The position numbers and the translations under genes were made by a program. From Prochilodus magdalenae (lineage: Eukaryota > Chordata > Actinopteri > Characiformes > Prochilodontidae), in NCBI GenBank assembly GCA_024036415.1, contig JAMWET010002896.1, positions 105,001 through 169,000 of the forward strand: DNA of 64,000 nucleotides. Reading direction: 5' to 3'. Shown here piece after piece: positions 37,061 to 49,269 of the stretch. The first letter of the stretch is position 1. The number at the start of each line of letters is the position of its first letter. The notes below the pieces were generated by a model. The model had not been told where the DNA came from. It was given only the letters and a program-made list of their open reading frames with translations, and did not search any database.

Positions 37061-40000
37061 ATGTTCCAGCATCTTGTCTCAGCATGGTTTTGGTCTGGAT
37101 CCGCTCGCCCTGGGTTCTGTAGTGGCACTGCCCTGACACTGCTGCTCATCCTGCTGGCCTGGCTATGTGGGATTCACACGAGCCTGAGTTTAGGACCAGG
37201 AGGTGAATTCCCTGGATTTTATGGTAAGCAGTTCATGGATCATTAAAGGGGAAACCCACCCCTGATTCAGAAACGATACCTCACTAAATGGCTGAGATGT
37301 AAACAAAGTCATTCAGAGTGGTTTACTGTAAAATGCTCCTTTATCGTAGAGCAACTTGCAGAGTCAGGATTGTTGACAGTGGTGGTGATGGGAACCAGAC
37401 GTCTGATGCCTCTACAGTCTGACACGTTGCTTCATATTGCTCAAGTTTGGGCTTATATGTAGTGTGATCCATTCATGGAGATGCATGTACAGGCTGCATC
37501 AGATGGACTACAGTCTGTAATAGCACAGATGGGTAATAAATAGGTAATGAGATGGTAGTTTTACAGTAACAAGTTATATTTAACCAGTAATTTAATGTCA
37601 AATTCCCAGTTGTTACTAAATAATAAATCAGAAATTGTAGTGAGTGTTAACAAGGCCGTAATGAAACGGTAAAATAACGGTAACAAGCTGTACTTACCTA
37701 AAATTACCGGCTTTGGCCAGTACTTACAGATTTGAGTAGTGCATTTCTAGACGTACTGTATTTCTAGACATACTGTATTTCTGGACGTACTGTATTTCTA
37801 GACGCACTGTATTCCTATACGTACTGTATTTCTAGACGTACTGTATTTCTAGACGTACTGTATTTCTAGAAGCACTGTATTTCTAGATGCACTGTATTTC
37901 TGGACGTACTGTATTTCTAGACATACTGTATTTCTAGAAGCACTGTATTTCTGGACGTACTGTATTTCTAGACGCACTGTATTTCTGGACACACTGTATT
38001 CCTAGACGAACTGTATTTCTAGACGCACTGTATTTCTCCAAGCACTGTATGTCTAGATGTACAGTATTTCTAGACAGACTGTATTTCTAGAAGCACTGTA
38101 TTTCTCCAAGCACTGTATTTCTAGACGTACTGTATTTCTAGACATACTGTATTTCTAGACGTACTGTATTTCTAGACATACTGTATTTCTAGAAGCACTG
38201 TATTTCTAGACGCACTGTATTTCTGCAAGCACTGTATGTCTAGACGTACAGTATGTCTAGACGTACAGTATTTCTAGACGCACTGTATTTCTCGACATAC
38301 CGCATTTCTAGAAGCACTGTATTTCTAGAGCCTTTCACTTGTTAAGTCTTATAAAATGATCTCCTTCGTTGGTAAATTGGTGGCGTGAATGTTCTCTTCA
38401 TCTCCACCCCCAGATTTGATCTTCTACGCTGTAAGCCACGAGGAGTTAACGTCCCTCCTCTACAGTGTCACCCTCTTGGTGTGCCTGGGACCGTCTCAGG
38501 AGAGGAGATGGGGCACCTTGGCCTTCCTCAGCCTCTCCTTGCTCTCGACAGCACTCCTGCCTCCCATTTACGCCCTCTTCCTCTTCGTGACCGGGGATGA
38601 GGCCAGTCGTGTTTGCGGCTATTCGGCCACGCGGCTGGCTCTCCTCACGGCCCAGTGTCGTCAGGCCAGACAGAGGCGAGTCCTGCGCTGTTTGCCTCCG
38701 TGGTCGCTGCCTTGGCTCCTCTTACTGCTCGACTTGTTCCTGCTCCCCAGCGCTCCGGGACTCCTGCACTTCTACGCCATATGCCTGGGCCTCAACTGTA
38801 TCCTTCAGCCTCCCAAGGTCACACAGGTTCCAGAGTGATTTTTCCAAATGGGTGTTTGTAGTATGGTCCTTACATACCAAGGAATTCCACAGGCATTCCA
38901 ACATCTCTGTGCATTCGGTAGTTGAGGTGTAAAACACAAAGGTGGGAAAAGTGGGAATTGAAGTGGTCTTGTGCTCAGCGTCAAATTTATTCAGCTACTG
39001 CAGCAGCCAGCTTTCTAAAACAGACCCAGTCTGGCCTGCTACCTCTCTAACGGCAGTTCTATAATTATAGTAATGATCTAATTATGCCTAATATTACATT
39101 TTAGAATTCATCCTGCTCCTTCTATCAGCAGTTACATCATCAGTAAACACCAGTTCCATTGATGCTACCGCCGCCATGCTTCGGATCATGAGCCCTACCT
39201 TTCCTTCTCCATACTGTTCTCTTCCCATCATTCTGGTGCAGGTTATTCTGGGTTAACACAGTCACAGAATCTTGTTCTAGCTACATTCTAGCACATTCTC
39301 AAGCCTAATTGTGGTTCTTGATAGTTTCGCTTCATACACACTCTGATTAAAGACAGAGCCAGAATTATAAGACATGCTACCACTGCCCATGCTTATGGAA
39401 CTGAATGTAGCTAGCTAGCCATCCTGCCCACAGAACCCTTCCACAGTCACTTCAGCCTCTACCTGAGCCGCCCGAGTCTTCCCAGCATGCAGTGGTTCTG
39501 TGTTTGTAGGAGTCCAGACACTACTCGCTGATCGTTCTAGCTCTATCCTTGTGGTGAGAGAAGAGGAGATGTTTGTAGGTGATAAGCTGAGTTACAGTTC
39601 CTACACCAATGTGTACACACAATGTTTGGTGCCCCAGGGGTCTAATGCTAGCTAGTTAGCCAACCTAGCTAATCTAGCTAATGCTAGCACCTACTGGCAA
39701 AACCTAAATGGGCCATTTGCAGATCTCCTCTGTGCATATGAACTAGGTTAAGCGATGTCAGACTAGGACTCATAAATCCTTGTAGATGACCTTGGGCTGT
39801 CTCCATAGTCTGTACTCCTTAACATTCCTCAGACAGCTCCGAGTTCATTGGAATACTGCAGAGGATAGAAGGCCTTGGTGTGTGTTCCTGTCTGCCAGCC
39901 TGGGCCTACGTTTCGGTTGCCCCCCACGTGTCCAACAACTACCAGCTGCCCACCTACATCAGCCCCACACACAGGTAATTGATTCCTTCAGTCTGTCAGC

Positions 40001-42100
40001 CATATAACTGATTGGCATGTGTGCTAATGAGGCACATATCTAATTTCTAGTTTCTGGATGTAGCCTCATCAGTGTTCAGACACTCTTCCATCACAGAATT
40101 GGTCAGTTGGTCCAGATTTGGTAGATCTCTTCATTCCCTGGCACAATTCCGAGGAGAATTCCCTGTAGACTGGGAATTTATCCACTGCTGGTAGACCCGT
40201 ATGACCGTACGCTTCCATACACCTGCAGATTCAGCTACTTCCTTCACACTATGGTCTTTGGCCACGCCCACATGCAGTCACTCCCTTTAGCCTGTGGTTG
40301 GTGTAGCTCAGCGGATAACACCACTGCCCGCCAGAGAGCCACCACCACATGTGGGAGACTGGGGTTCGAATCCCAGTCTGGGTGACTACGCTGTGCTACA
40401 CCAATAAGAGTCCTTGGGCAAGACTCCTAACACTACACTGGCCTACCTGTAATATGATTAACCTTGTAAGTCGCTCTGGATAAGAGCGTCAGCTAAATGC
40501 CGTAAATGTAAATGTAAATGTAGCCAATCATTATCATCTGCTCTGGAGCCATTTTCCACACATGGAACGAGACATTCCCTGCACTGTAGCACCTCTTCCC
40601 AATCTATTGATCCCGTCACTCACACCCCACAGGGGTTTATAGACCCATCATGCTCGTGCAGCGCCATCTGCAGGAGCCTGAGAGTACTACCTCCTTAAAC
40701 ATGCTAGGCGTCTAATTTTTTGTATGGTGGGCTTATTTTCATATCAGAAAATTATATTCACAGTTTTCTAAATTGATTTGGCTTCAGTAGAGCTTCTTCC
40801 ATGTGTGTTGTGAATGTGTAAGCTCTGCAGGACAGGAAAAACGCGTGGTGAAGAACTCGGAGTGCTTCTTGTTTCTCGTTTCAGACCTGACCTGTACATC
40901 CAGCCCGCTCATATGGGACCTACGGCATCTACGAGCCGGTCTCAGCTGGAAGATCACTCCCTCCTGCAGCCGTGGCAACAATCCGCCCCAGAGTGGCACC
41001 GTGAGCCCCACATGGCAACAGACACGCAGCTCCTGGAGGAACAGTTGTTAAGGGCGGGAATACTGGCGTCGCTACAGGACGCACCCGAGGGCACGGCGGA
41101 CAAAGTGGAGGTGCCCAAATCCTCCGTTTCCTCTCTAAGGTGAGTGGGGGGCACATCTTAAAGGGCCCACGTACCCGCACTATAGTTTTACGGCTTTGAG
41201 TTAAACAGGCTGCTTTCATTATTGGGCCTCTCTGTTCTGATTGGCTGGCCTGTGGAACAAACACGAATACTCGGATACAGGGGCCCACAGGATTCCAGCT
41301 CGGGATCACCTATGTCATCATCACTCAGCTCCATGGATCCATCCACACCCTCACTCCCACCATCACTAAGCACTTCACATGTAGTATATCTAAACCTGCA
41401 CATATACACTGACACCACTAGTGGCCTGGAGGAAGAAGCGGTCTCAGAACCAGCTGAATCCGGACTTAGTGCTTCGTGCGTTTCCGGATTTAATTACATC
41501 AAAGTGAGGAACATTCAGTCTTAACCAGCAGAGATCCGAGGTTTCAGACCCCTGTCTCCTCAGCTGTGTCTAGAACCGTCTAGTATCACTATTCTATGTG
41601 TGTTCCGTGGTGAAAAGGTGCTAGACGTCCCCCTCCCACACTCGGGGGTGATGAATAGCTGGCTGACGACTGAACCGTTCTCCCATACTCCTGAGCTATA
41701 CACAGTGAATACAGAGCTTCAGTAATACAGATAACAGAACGTGTGAGGTGTAAACACAGTCAGAGCTCCTCCCAGTGGTGGTGAAGGTAACCAGACGTCC
41801 CCCTGTAAAGGCTCCTCTAACAGAAAGTTCCTACATGAGGCGGTTCTGAATACGCTGGCTGTGAATGTATTGGGCATGGCTCCACAGAACCCCTTCTGGT
41901 TCCAGGTGTGTTTTAAAGAGTGCCGTCTCTCTGTGTCCAGGCTGCAGCAGCTGGAGAAGATGGGCTTCCCGACGGAGAAAGCGGTGGTGGCGCTGGCAGC
42001 TACCGGGCAGCTGGATGGCGCCATCTCTCTGCTGATCCAGGACCAGGTCGGGGAGGAGGCTGTGGTGGTCTCCAAGGGGAAGAAGTCTCCCACCACATGA
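37061..42100 (+). CDS. rhbdd3: Rhomboid domain-containing protein 3, complete 5-exon coding region
   Basis: Coding exons: 37061-37223, 38414-38797, 39833-39974, 40885-41139, 41941-42100. Splice phases agree throughout; 1104 nt give 367 residues (human 386, from memory). Exon 1 encodes a Leu-rich first membrane segment, exon 2 the rest of a compact rhomboid-like membrane bundle, exons 3-4 a cytosolic linker, and exon 5 a UBA domain (LQQLEKMGFPTEKAVVAL). The linker to UBA boundary KSSVSSLR is a family landmark. RHBDD3 is regarded as a rhomboid-type pseudoprotease whose UBA domain binds ubiquitin. In this copy a Ser (GYSA, residue 125) and a His (residue 173) sit where a rhomboid catalytic pair would be; see findings. 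The gene is head to head with ewsr1. Its introns carry a 17-bp minisatellite (intron 1), a foldback fragment (intron 2) and a SINE (intron 3). The first in-frame ATG not followed at once by a stop was chosen. Confidence 0.92.
37735..38332 (+). repeat. 17-bp minisatellite in rhbdd3 intron 1
   Basis: About 35 units of CTGTATTTCTAGACGTA with variants (AGAAGCA, GACATA, GATGCA). It ends about 80 bp before the exon 2 acceptor. Confidence 0.92.
39540..39735 (+). repeat. Foldback-element arm in rhbdd3 intron 2
   Basis: Shares the gggtctaatgctagctagtt and caaaacctaaatgggccat layout with the arms at 57530-57985. Only one arm is present. Confidence 0.55.
40296..40519 (+). mobile_element. tRNA-derived SINE in rhbdd3 intron 3
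   Basis: The head is tRNA-like with an A box TAGCTCAGCGG (40304-40314) and a B box GGTTCGAATCC (40363-40373). The tail gtcgctctggataagagcgt is followed by ctaaatgccg and short aaatgt repeats. This is the layout of HE1/V-type fish SINEs. The head is not a functional tRNA gene: it lacks a proper cloverleaf end and continues into the SINE body. Confidence 0.8.
40659..40674 (-). promoter_or_regulatory. CTCF-like motif
   Basis: The minus strand reads CCTGCAGATGGCGCTG, close to the CTCF core. Motif by eye only. Confidence 0.25.
41735..41852 (+). repeat. Inverted repeat, left copy (rhbdd3 intron 4)
   Basis: About 115 bp whose reverse complement lies at 42657-42772. Shared core: agtggtggtgaaggtaacca then gacgtcccc. 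The pair brackets the last coding exon. Confidence 0.75.
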
Positions 42101-42345
42101 CTCAGGAAAGCTCAGAGCGCAGTCTGACGGACTACCGTTTCTGACGGCTCGGACCGGAAGTGTATTACGATCGTCCCGGATGGTTTGGGTTAAACTGAGA
42201 GTCTGAGCAGACGTTAAAGGGGAGGTCCACCAAAATATAAATATCTTTAACGGTGTAAACAGAGAGATCGAGAGCGGGTGTGAGATGGTTCTTTACAATG
42301 GTTGTGATGGTAACTAGGGTTCTCCATGTCTAGAACACACACATG

Positions 42346-42347
<2 letters not shown>

Positions 42348-42388
<41 letters not shown>

Positions 42389-42393
42389 ATGTA

Positions 42394-42437
<44 letters not shown>
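42348..42437. repeat. (TA)n(TG)n(TA)n microsatellite in the rhbdd3 3' region
   Basis: TA runs on both sides of a short TG run, beginning about 250 bp after the stop codon and possibly inside the 3' UTR. Confidence 0.85.
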
Positions 42438-42443
<6 letters not shown>

Positions 42444-42656
42444 GACACTGTATATACTATCTAGAACCACCAGTGAACCTACACGTGTCGTCTGAGTGTA
42501 TATGGAATGTTGATGATGAAAACCTGGAAACACTAAGTTCACTGTGGGGGACTATTTGACCTCACAGCGCCCTGCAGCATGTATCCCTCCACCATGAATG
42601 GAGTTTAAGGCTGAGATCTTCTCCACACTATCATAAACAGCGTCTCAGACATCAGG

Positions 42657-42772
42657 CAGCGTATTCAGAACCACCTCATGTAGGAACTTCCTGTGAGGGA
42701 GCTTTTAGAGGGGACGTCTGGTTACCTTCACCACCACTGTGAGGAGCTCGGACTCTGTTTACGTGTTAAGTG
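42657..42772 (-). repeat. Inverted repeat, right copy (downstream of rhbdd3)
   Basis: Reverse complement of the block at 41735-41852, with scattered mismatches. Shorter relatives are visible at about 37290-37410 and 42240-42330. Confidence 0.75.
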
Positions 42773-43023
42773 TTTAATTGAGCAGAATGATGGTGGAACA
42801 TCCCTTTACCGTACCGTGTCTTGTATATGGGGTAGAGAAACTGATTCAGTGTAATTTATTATTATATAATCTGGAGAGTGTTCGCATCTCTAGTGCGGGA
42901 AGATTCCAGAGCACTACCTGTATATAGGTGAGCGGGTCATGTGGGTCATTCGTAGTCTCTCCTGCTTTAGAATAAGACTGGTAGGGTTTAAGAGGAATGT
43001 TAGATTAATGAATTAATTAATCC

Positions 43024-43029
43024 TAATAA
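43024..43029 (+). terminator. Candidate rhbdd3 polyadenylation signal
   Basis: First AATAAA noticed after the rhbdd3 stop, about 925 nt downstream. Other signals follow (for example near 43586), so usage is uncertain. Confidence 0.3.
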
Positions 43030-45027
43030 ATAATATTCTGGTTAATTCCAGCCACACTGTGATTGGGCACTGCTGTCTGTTAACAGCTTGTTTGTTTATT
43101 TGTTTGTTTGTTTGAAGGCTGTATAACATTTTCATGACCTCTTTGCTGAGTAACAGTGCTTGCTGTACACTAAAGCTGCCGGAACTACTTTTCGTCTTGG
43201 GCTTCTTCATATAGACCTCATATAGGACTATGTTGCTTCATAGCACCCCACGTGTATCCCTCCACCGTGAATGGATTTAAGCAGCGTCAGAGCCTCTGAT
43301 TAATACAGCCCCCGGTAAAAAGTCATCCAGAGGGGTGTGACGTGACATGCCATCTCACAAACCTGGAAATAATGCGTTTCTTTGGGGGACTATTTTATCT
43401 GTATCTGCAGTAAAGCTAGAACCCAACCTTTTGTTCCTCACTAAGAACCTGCTGTACATGTGGAGATGCTGAGTTAGGAAGAAGCTGGAGTGGGTTCTGA
43501 TTTATTTACAGAGCTGTAGTGCCTTTTTGAAATAGGAGTTCTTCTGTAGGTAGGTCAGGCTCGTAACTATCGAGAACACTGGGGCCGAATAAAACCATAC
43601 AGAACTCATGGTTCCACATAGAACATACATAGATACATAGATACAGTCTCTGTATAAACCGTTTCTAAAGAGTTTATCCTAAGGTAAGTCAGTTTAGGAT
43701 GAGAAAATTATGGTATATTAATTATTATTTTACAAATTATATATATTTTGGTGTCTAATTTTCATTTTGGTGCTTTTATACACTCAAATTAGTACCAAAA
43801 ATATCAGTTCTAAAAGTACCCAACTTTTAAAGGCTGTAATTTTATCCTTTTTAATAATGACATAATCATTTTCTCAAAGTATTGACTAGCTAACAATGAG
43901 CTAGTTGCTTAAAATTTTATGCCAAAATAGTGACTAGTTTTTTTTAAAGAAATTTTGTTAAAATTGGGTTAACAGCTTATCTGTTAACAGCATGTTTGCT
44001 TGTTTGTTTTAAAATGTAAAAAAACCTAAAAACAATTCTTAATTTTGAAATTACTTGAAATTTAGGAATTCTTTATTTTATCATTGAGAATTTGGTCTAA
44101 TCTCAAAAACCCCAAGAAGATAGGTAAATATTTTGTTAAAATTGGGAACTGTCATCTGTTAACAGCATGTTTGCTCGTTTGTTCTGCAATGATAACTATT
44201 ACTAATTCTGTTACTAAATTTATCACTTGAAATTTGGTCATTTTTTTATTTCAACATTGAGATATATCTCAAATTATTAAGAATTATTAAGTCAATATTT
44301 CAATTATTTTGACATTTCTGAGAAAACAATCGCCACTATTTCAAGATTCCAAACCATTATTTCCAAATGTAAATTTAGTTTTAATTCCATAATTAAGAAT
44401 AATTAACCAGATATTGAAATTTGGTATTGAAGGACAGAATTTTCCTGATGCTCGGTGATGATGTAATTTAAGATATTTCAGTAAGCACCATGAACACCTT
44501 GAAGCATCAACGAGCGGAACATAAACAAAGATTTTATAGAGTTTATAAAAAAGAAACACGAAACAGCTTTTATTTAGTTTCACCACCATTCCGAACACCT
44601 ACAGGACAAAAATGCGACGCCTGGAAAAGCCGGAAATGAGGAAAATACAAGCGACGTTACGTGAGTACAACACAAAGAGAACATCAAAGGCTAATAATCA
44701 TCTTTAAATAATCAACAACAATATTTATATAGGGATCAAACAAGACGATCAAAAACGACAACAGCAAGATCCGTTTAGCGCTGTTAGCTACACAAACGGA
44801 AACCGGGAAACATAAAAACAGAATTCCAGCTGTGTTTTTACGGACGCCGTTCGTGCGCCATAGTGGTTTACTCGTCCGAGCTGGCTGTACTTGAAGAGCT
44901 GCTATGTGAAAACACAAGTTCACTTAAGATGAAAGTTAATTAAAGATGAAAGCCCTTTATATCCCTCACAATCAGCTCCCAGCCAAAAACCAGCCGCCCA
45001 AAAGGACAAAAGGGACACGCGACAGAA

Positions 45028-45043
45028 CTGCGCCATCTGCTGG
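45028..45043 (-). promoter_or_regulatory. CTCF-like motif
   Basis: The minus strand reads CCAGCAGATGGCGCAG, a good by-eye match to the CTCF core. Confidence 0.35.
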
Positions 45044-45767
45044 TTACACTCAAAACCTGCTAAATCACAATTCACTGAATTCAATTCACCTTCGATTTCA
45101 GCTGTGGATTCGAAATTACTGGCGTGACGACTGAAACTCCCTCGACATTCATAAGATATTAACACCAATTCCCATTTTTGGGAACGTTTTTGTTTACTTT
45201 TCATCTTGTTTCTTTTGTACACTCAAAAAAATCTAATTAAAACATTTTAAAAATGGTGTTAAAACATCAAATATCAAAAATATTAGCCAATATGGAGGTA
45301 ACTCAGCTCGCTACGCTGCTCAAACACTGCCTAAAGTATAGCGTGACTGGTCAAATGATCTTAATTCTATATAATACATCTTAATTATCTCATTTTAAAC
45401 TTCAGAAAGACATTTGAAGATTATTTAACTATTTCTAGTAGTTTTTGTTACTTGCTTTAAGTGATTTTAGTACGGCAAATTTTCTCGCTATACTAATATT
45501 TGGCTTATTTTATGAATGTTCTTAAACAAGCCATATTATCTGCCAATATAGATAGTAAGCACGTTTGGGTTATTAGAATGAATGAAAAGGAGTTAAAGTC
45601 TGGAAACAAGTTCAACAGACTTAAAATTAGCTTACATCAACCTTAAAAATAAGAATTTTAAGATATGCTAGCTAGATATAAAATAGATTTACCTGGCAAG
45701 ATATCATATTTTTGAACCTGTAATATGCTAACCTCCAATTCATTATTAGCTGCAGTTTTGAACGTAA

Positions 45768-45782
45768 ACAGCAGGGGGCGAT
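45768..45782 (+). promoter_or_regulatory. CTCF-like motif
   Basis: ACAGCAGGGGGCGAT resembles the CTCF core. It lies 0.7 kb from, and opposite in orientation to, the site at 45028. Confidence 0.3.
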
Positions 45783-46578
45783 GTCACTTCTGAGGTCATG
45801 GATCATTTTGTCGTTTTTCATATTCATATTTTCTTTGGCATTAAAACTTACATTGCAATTTTAAAAAAAAAATTTATTAATTTTCTATAAATGCTAATCC
45901 GTTTTGTCCGTTGTTCACCGAATATGAATTGCGAGATCATGAGGTCAAGTTTGAATGCTAATTAGTGCTACACATGCTACTTTCCAGTTAGCGCTCCTAA
46001 ACATGCTAATGCCATTTAACAACCACACTTGACATAGCTAGCTGGTTTGCATGTTAGTTTTATGAGTGCTAACTTGCATCCAGCTAACTGGTATTTCAAC
46101 GACTAGACCCACCCAACTGGGAATTTCTACTTGGAAAGTTGGGAAGATGTCCTCAATCCCAAATTCAGCATATGAACATGGCCGCTCACGCAGTCAACAG
46201 CCATGAAGAGCAGCTTCCCTCCCTTTAAAGGGGCTAACGTGTTGCGCTCCAAATGCTATTTAAGCATGATTAGCTTGACATGAGCCGGTTGTGTGGTGTG
46301 TAGTAGTGTTTTCTTCTGCTATCTACGTTAGTGCTAGCTTAGCCTAGCCTTCCACAGCACAAACACTGCAGAGTTTTTACCATCTACACTTCAGTGGTAT
46401 TGAAGGAGAATCCATACTAAGGTGTTTGGAACTGTAGGCCACTAGCTAGCCCTGATAGCAAGAGGTTAGCGCACCACTGTTGGCCCGCTAACGGCAAAGC
46501 TCGCGGTGCTGGCTCATTTTCCACCAACAGTCCAATTCAGTCCAATTTCAGAATATCTCACTTAGCCAAATAAGTGAT

Positions 46579-47788
46579 GGTACACTGCTATACCGCACAC
46601 TGTATATGCCCCCTGTGTGTGGTACCCAGTACAGTAACACGTTCTGACCTACAGTGTAGTAGACTAACACAGTCACATGATCAGTTACCTCACATTTACC
46701 TCAGAGCTGTTATTAATGTATCCACTGTTTAGAGCTAGCTGCTGCTAACGCTGCTCAGTTTACCTGAGATACGGTTAGCCTAGCTGTTAGCGCCCCTCGG
46801 CTATTTCACTCTAAAACTGATCCTCTAGAGTGAGTTCATCTTTTATTAATCTTCAGACCTGTATATTTAACTTTCTGAAGCTCATTCTGATGAACACACA
46901 CCCCACTACCATCACTACACCCACAGTTATACTCGAAGTGGGCTGCGTTTAGCTCCCCAGTGTCTTAAGTGTACAAAACCTACCTAACAGTAGTCTGTAG
47001 TATGTGATCAAACTGAAGCTCTGTAGTGCACTGGAGATATCCAGATGGTGTTCTACTCCAGTCAGAGGTTCTAGTGTACAGGCGGAGCTATCTTCATGGT
47101 GTACTGCATCCCATCATGCACTGCACCCTCACCAGCTCTCAGCCTGCTTCAGCCAGAGAAAAGGGCGGCGGGTACCACTGCGGAGCTAAACACAGCCCAC
47201 TCCGAGTATAAATGTGGGTGTAGTGATTGTAGTGGAGTGTGTGTTCATCAGAATGAGCCTCAGAAAGTTAAATATACAGGTCTGAAGATTAATAAAAGAT
47301 GAACTCGCTTTAGAGGATCAGTTTTAGAGTGAAATAGCCGAGGGGAGCTAACAGCTAGGCTAACCGTATCTCAGGGGAACTGAGCAGAGTTAGCAGCAGC
47401 TAGCTCTAAACAGTGGATATAGTAATAACAGCTCTGAGGTAAATGTGGGTGTAGTGACTGTAGTGGTGTGTGTTCATCAGAATGAGCCTCAGAAAGTTAA
47501 ATATACAGGTCTGAAGATTAATAAAAGATGAACTCGCTTTAGAGGATCAGTTTTAGAGTGAAATAGCCGAGGGGAGCTAACAGCTAGCGTTAGCAGCAGC
47601 TAGCTCTAAACAGTGGATACAGTAATAACAGCTCTGAGGTAAATGTGAGGTAACTGGTCACGTGACTGTATTAGTATACTACACTGTAGGTCAGAACTTG
47701 GTACTGTACTGTATACCACACACAGGGGGCGTATACAGTGTGCGGTACATACTACTGAAGTATACAGTGTGCGGTATAGCAGTGTACC
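46579..47788. mobile_element. Large foldback (inverted-repeat) element
   Basis: Both ends read GGTACACTGCTATACCGCAC inward, and about 380 bp of each arm are reverse complements (cctcggctatttcactctaa, gttattaatgtatccactgt words). The spacer (about 46950-47180) holds the fragment also found duplicated at 10395-10525. The right arm has an internal tandem copy of about 230 bp (47211 to about 47640), beginning tgtgggtgtagtga. No transposase frame. Flanking duplication is not obvious. Confidence 0.8.
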
Positions 47789-49265
47789 TTTTTGAATAAG
47801 TGCAGCAATCTACAAAATGGCGACGTGACCTCAGAAGTGGGAATGCACTGTCTTATTAATCTTTAATTGTTTTAATTATTTTATTTCCAAAAAAAACTTT
47901 ATTTAAATAAACACTTCATTTGGATTGAAGGACGTTTGGTAGGTTTTCCGAATTCTCCTCACATTTTCTGCCGGAAACGGCATTTTATTGATAGTTTTCT
48001 TCATGCACACGGTTCCTCTTCAGCCCGGTACTCCACAGGTGATTGCACATTATTCCCATTGAGGATGTGATGTCGAACTCTCCGTGGTTCCCCACGTTGG
48101 AAGCTCGGTACTACTAGAAGTTGTTTGATCCAGTCCAACGTCTAAACCCTAAACTAAATAACTCATTATAAATAGATACATACAGTACAGGTTACACAAG
48201 ATGGAAAACTGGTTTGGTTTCGACGGGAATGGCCATGGCGTCATTCCGAAGAGACTCTCCAGGGGTTGGATGACCGGATCTGACTACGAGAATATGCTAT
48301 TTCCTGCCTCTGGGTGGGAATATAGTGCACTTAATACTAAGACAGCATAACTAAGATTGTAGTGTTATTGTTCAAATGTTTGGTTGAATACGTTCGTTTT
48401 CCTACCTACAATTTTCCTAAGTGTTGGAATATACAACAACGTACATACGCTAACTTACAGCTGCTCCTTTATGGTGAACCAGCTTGTTTCATCCCATTCT
48501 ATATTTGTACAGTTATTCAAGCACCAGTAGAATTCCTGCAGATTTCCTCAAATACATGATTCCATTTGTTATCAGCTCAGCAGTTCTCTCCATGATTCCG
48601 ATCTTTAGGCTATGTTTAGTAAGCGAATGGGGGGGCCGCTTTTCCTCCACGGTCTGGGATTATGTGCAGGGTTTGCTGAAGTGATTCCCAGTAGAGATGG
48701 TAAACGTCTGCAGCACCGGTTGATCTTCCCTGAGGTTTCTCCCTCGTTCTCGGTTCAGCGGTAGGTTCCGGAGTAGGCGTTACAGGTGATTATATGTGAG
48801 GAGCTATTCTGTAGGTGGCAGGCATGTATTTAAGTCTGGGCTGGCGCGTCTCCCAGTTCAAGCTGGAACAATGGCAGGGTTCACCCCTTTATTCACGACT
48901 TCAGGAGCTACTATCGCCCCGGACCTTAGCCCTCAGGCTTCACCCGGAGCGTCAGGGCCCCGCCCGCTTGTTTTCCGGTAAAAACTCTGGTTGGTTGTGG
49001 TGCCGAAGGGCCTATCTCCGGATCCCAGGTCCATGCTGTGTGGGTTGGGGGAAGAGAGAGAGAGAATGGCGGAGCTACTACAAGCAGATTTGCACTGAAC
49101 CCTTATGGAGTTTAATCACAAAGAGCAGAACATACCTAGGGCTGATAGACTAATACTGTCACACAGTGAGTTTCCACTGGATACCAGAGGGAAGCGCCGG
49201 ACAGGAACATTACCGGTCAACATGAACACTACTCGGAAACGGGGGAATTCCACCATGTGTTCAAA
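47789..49265. other. No gene seen
   Basis: Intergenic sequence; short open frames lack homology. Confidence 0.4.
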
Positions 49266-49269
49266 ATCC

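Larger units (their letters stand above)
43030..46570. other. rhbdd3 to emid1 intergenic region, no gene seen
   Basis: AT-rich sequence. The phrase ctgttaacagcatgtttgct recurs near 44153 and, with variation, near 43078 and 43976. GCTA-rich words cluster at 45.95-46.35 kb. No coding similarity recognised. Confidence 0.45.

Noticed and set aside
40296..40380. tRNA gene
   Set aside because: A and B boxes are present, but the sequence continues into a SINE body and tail and does not close a normal acceptor stem.
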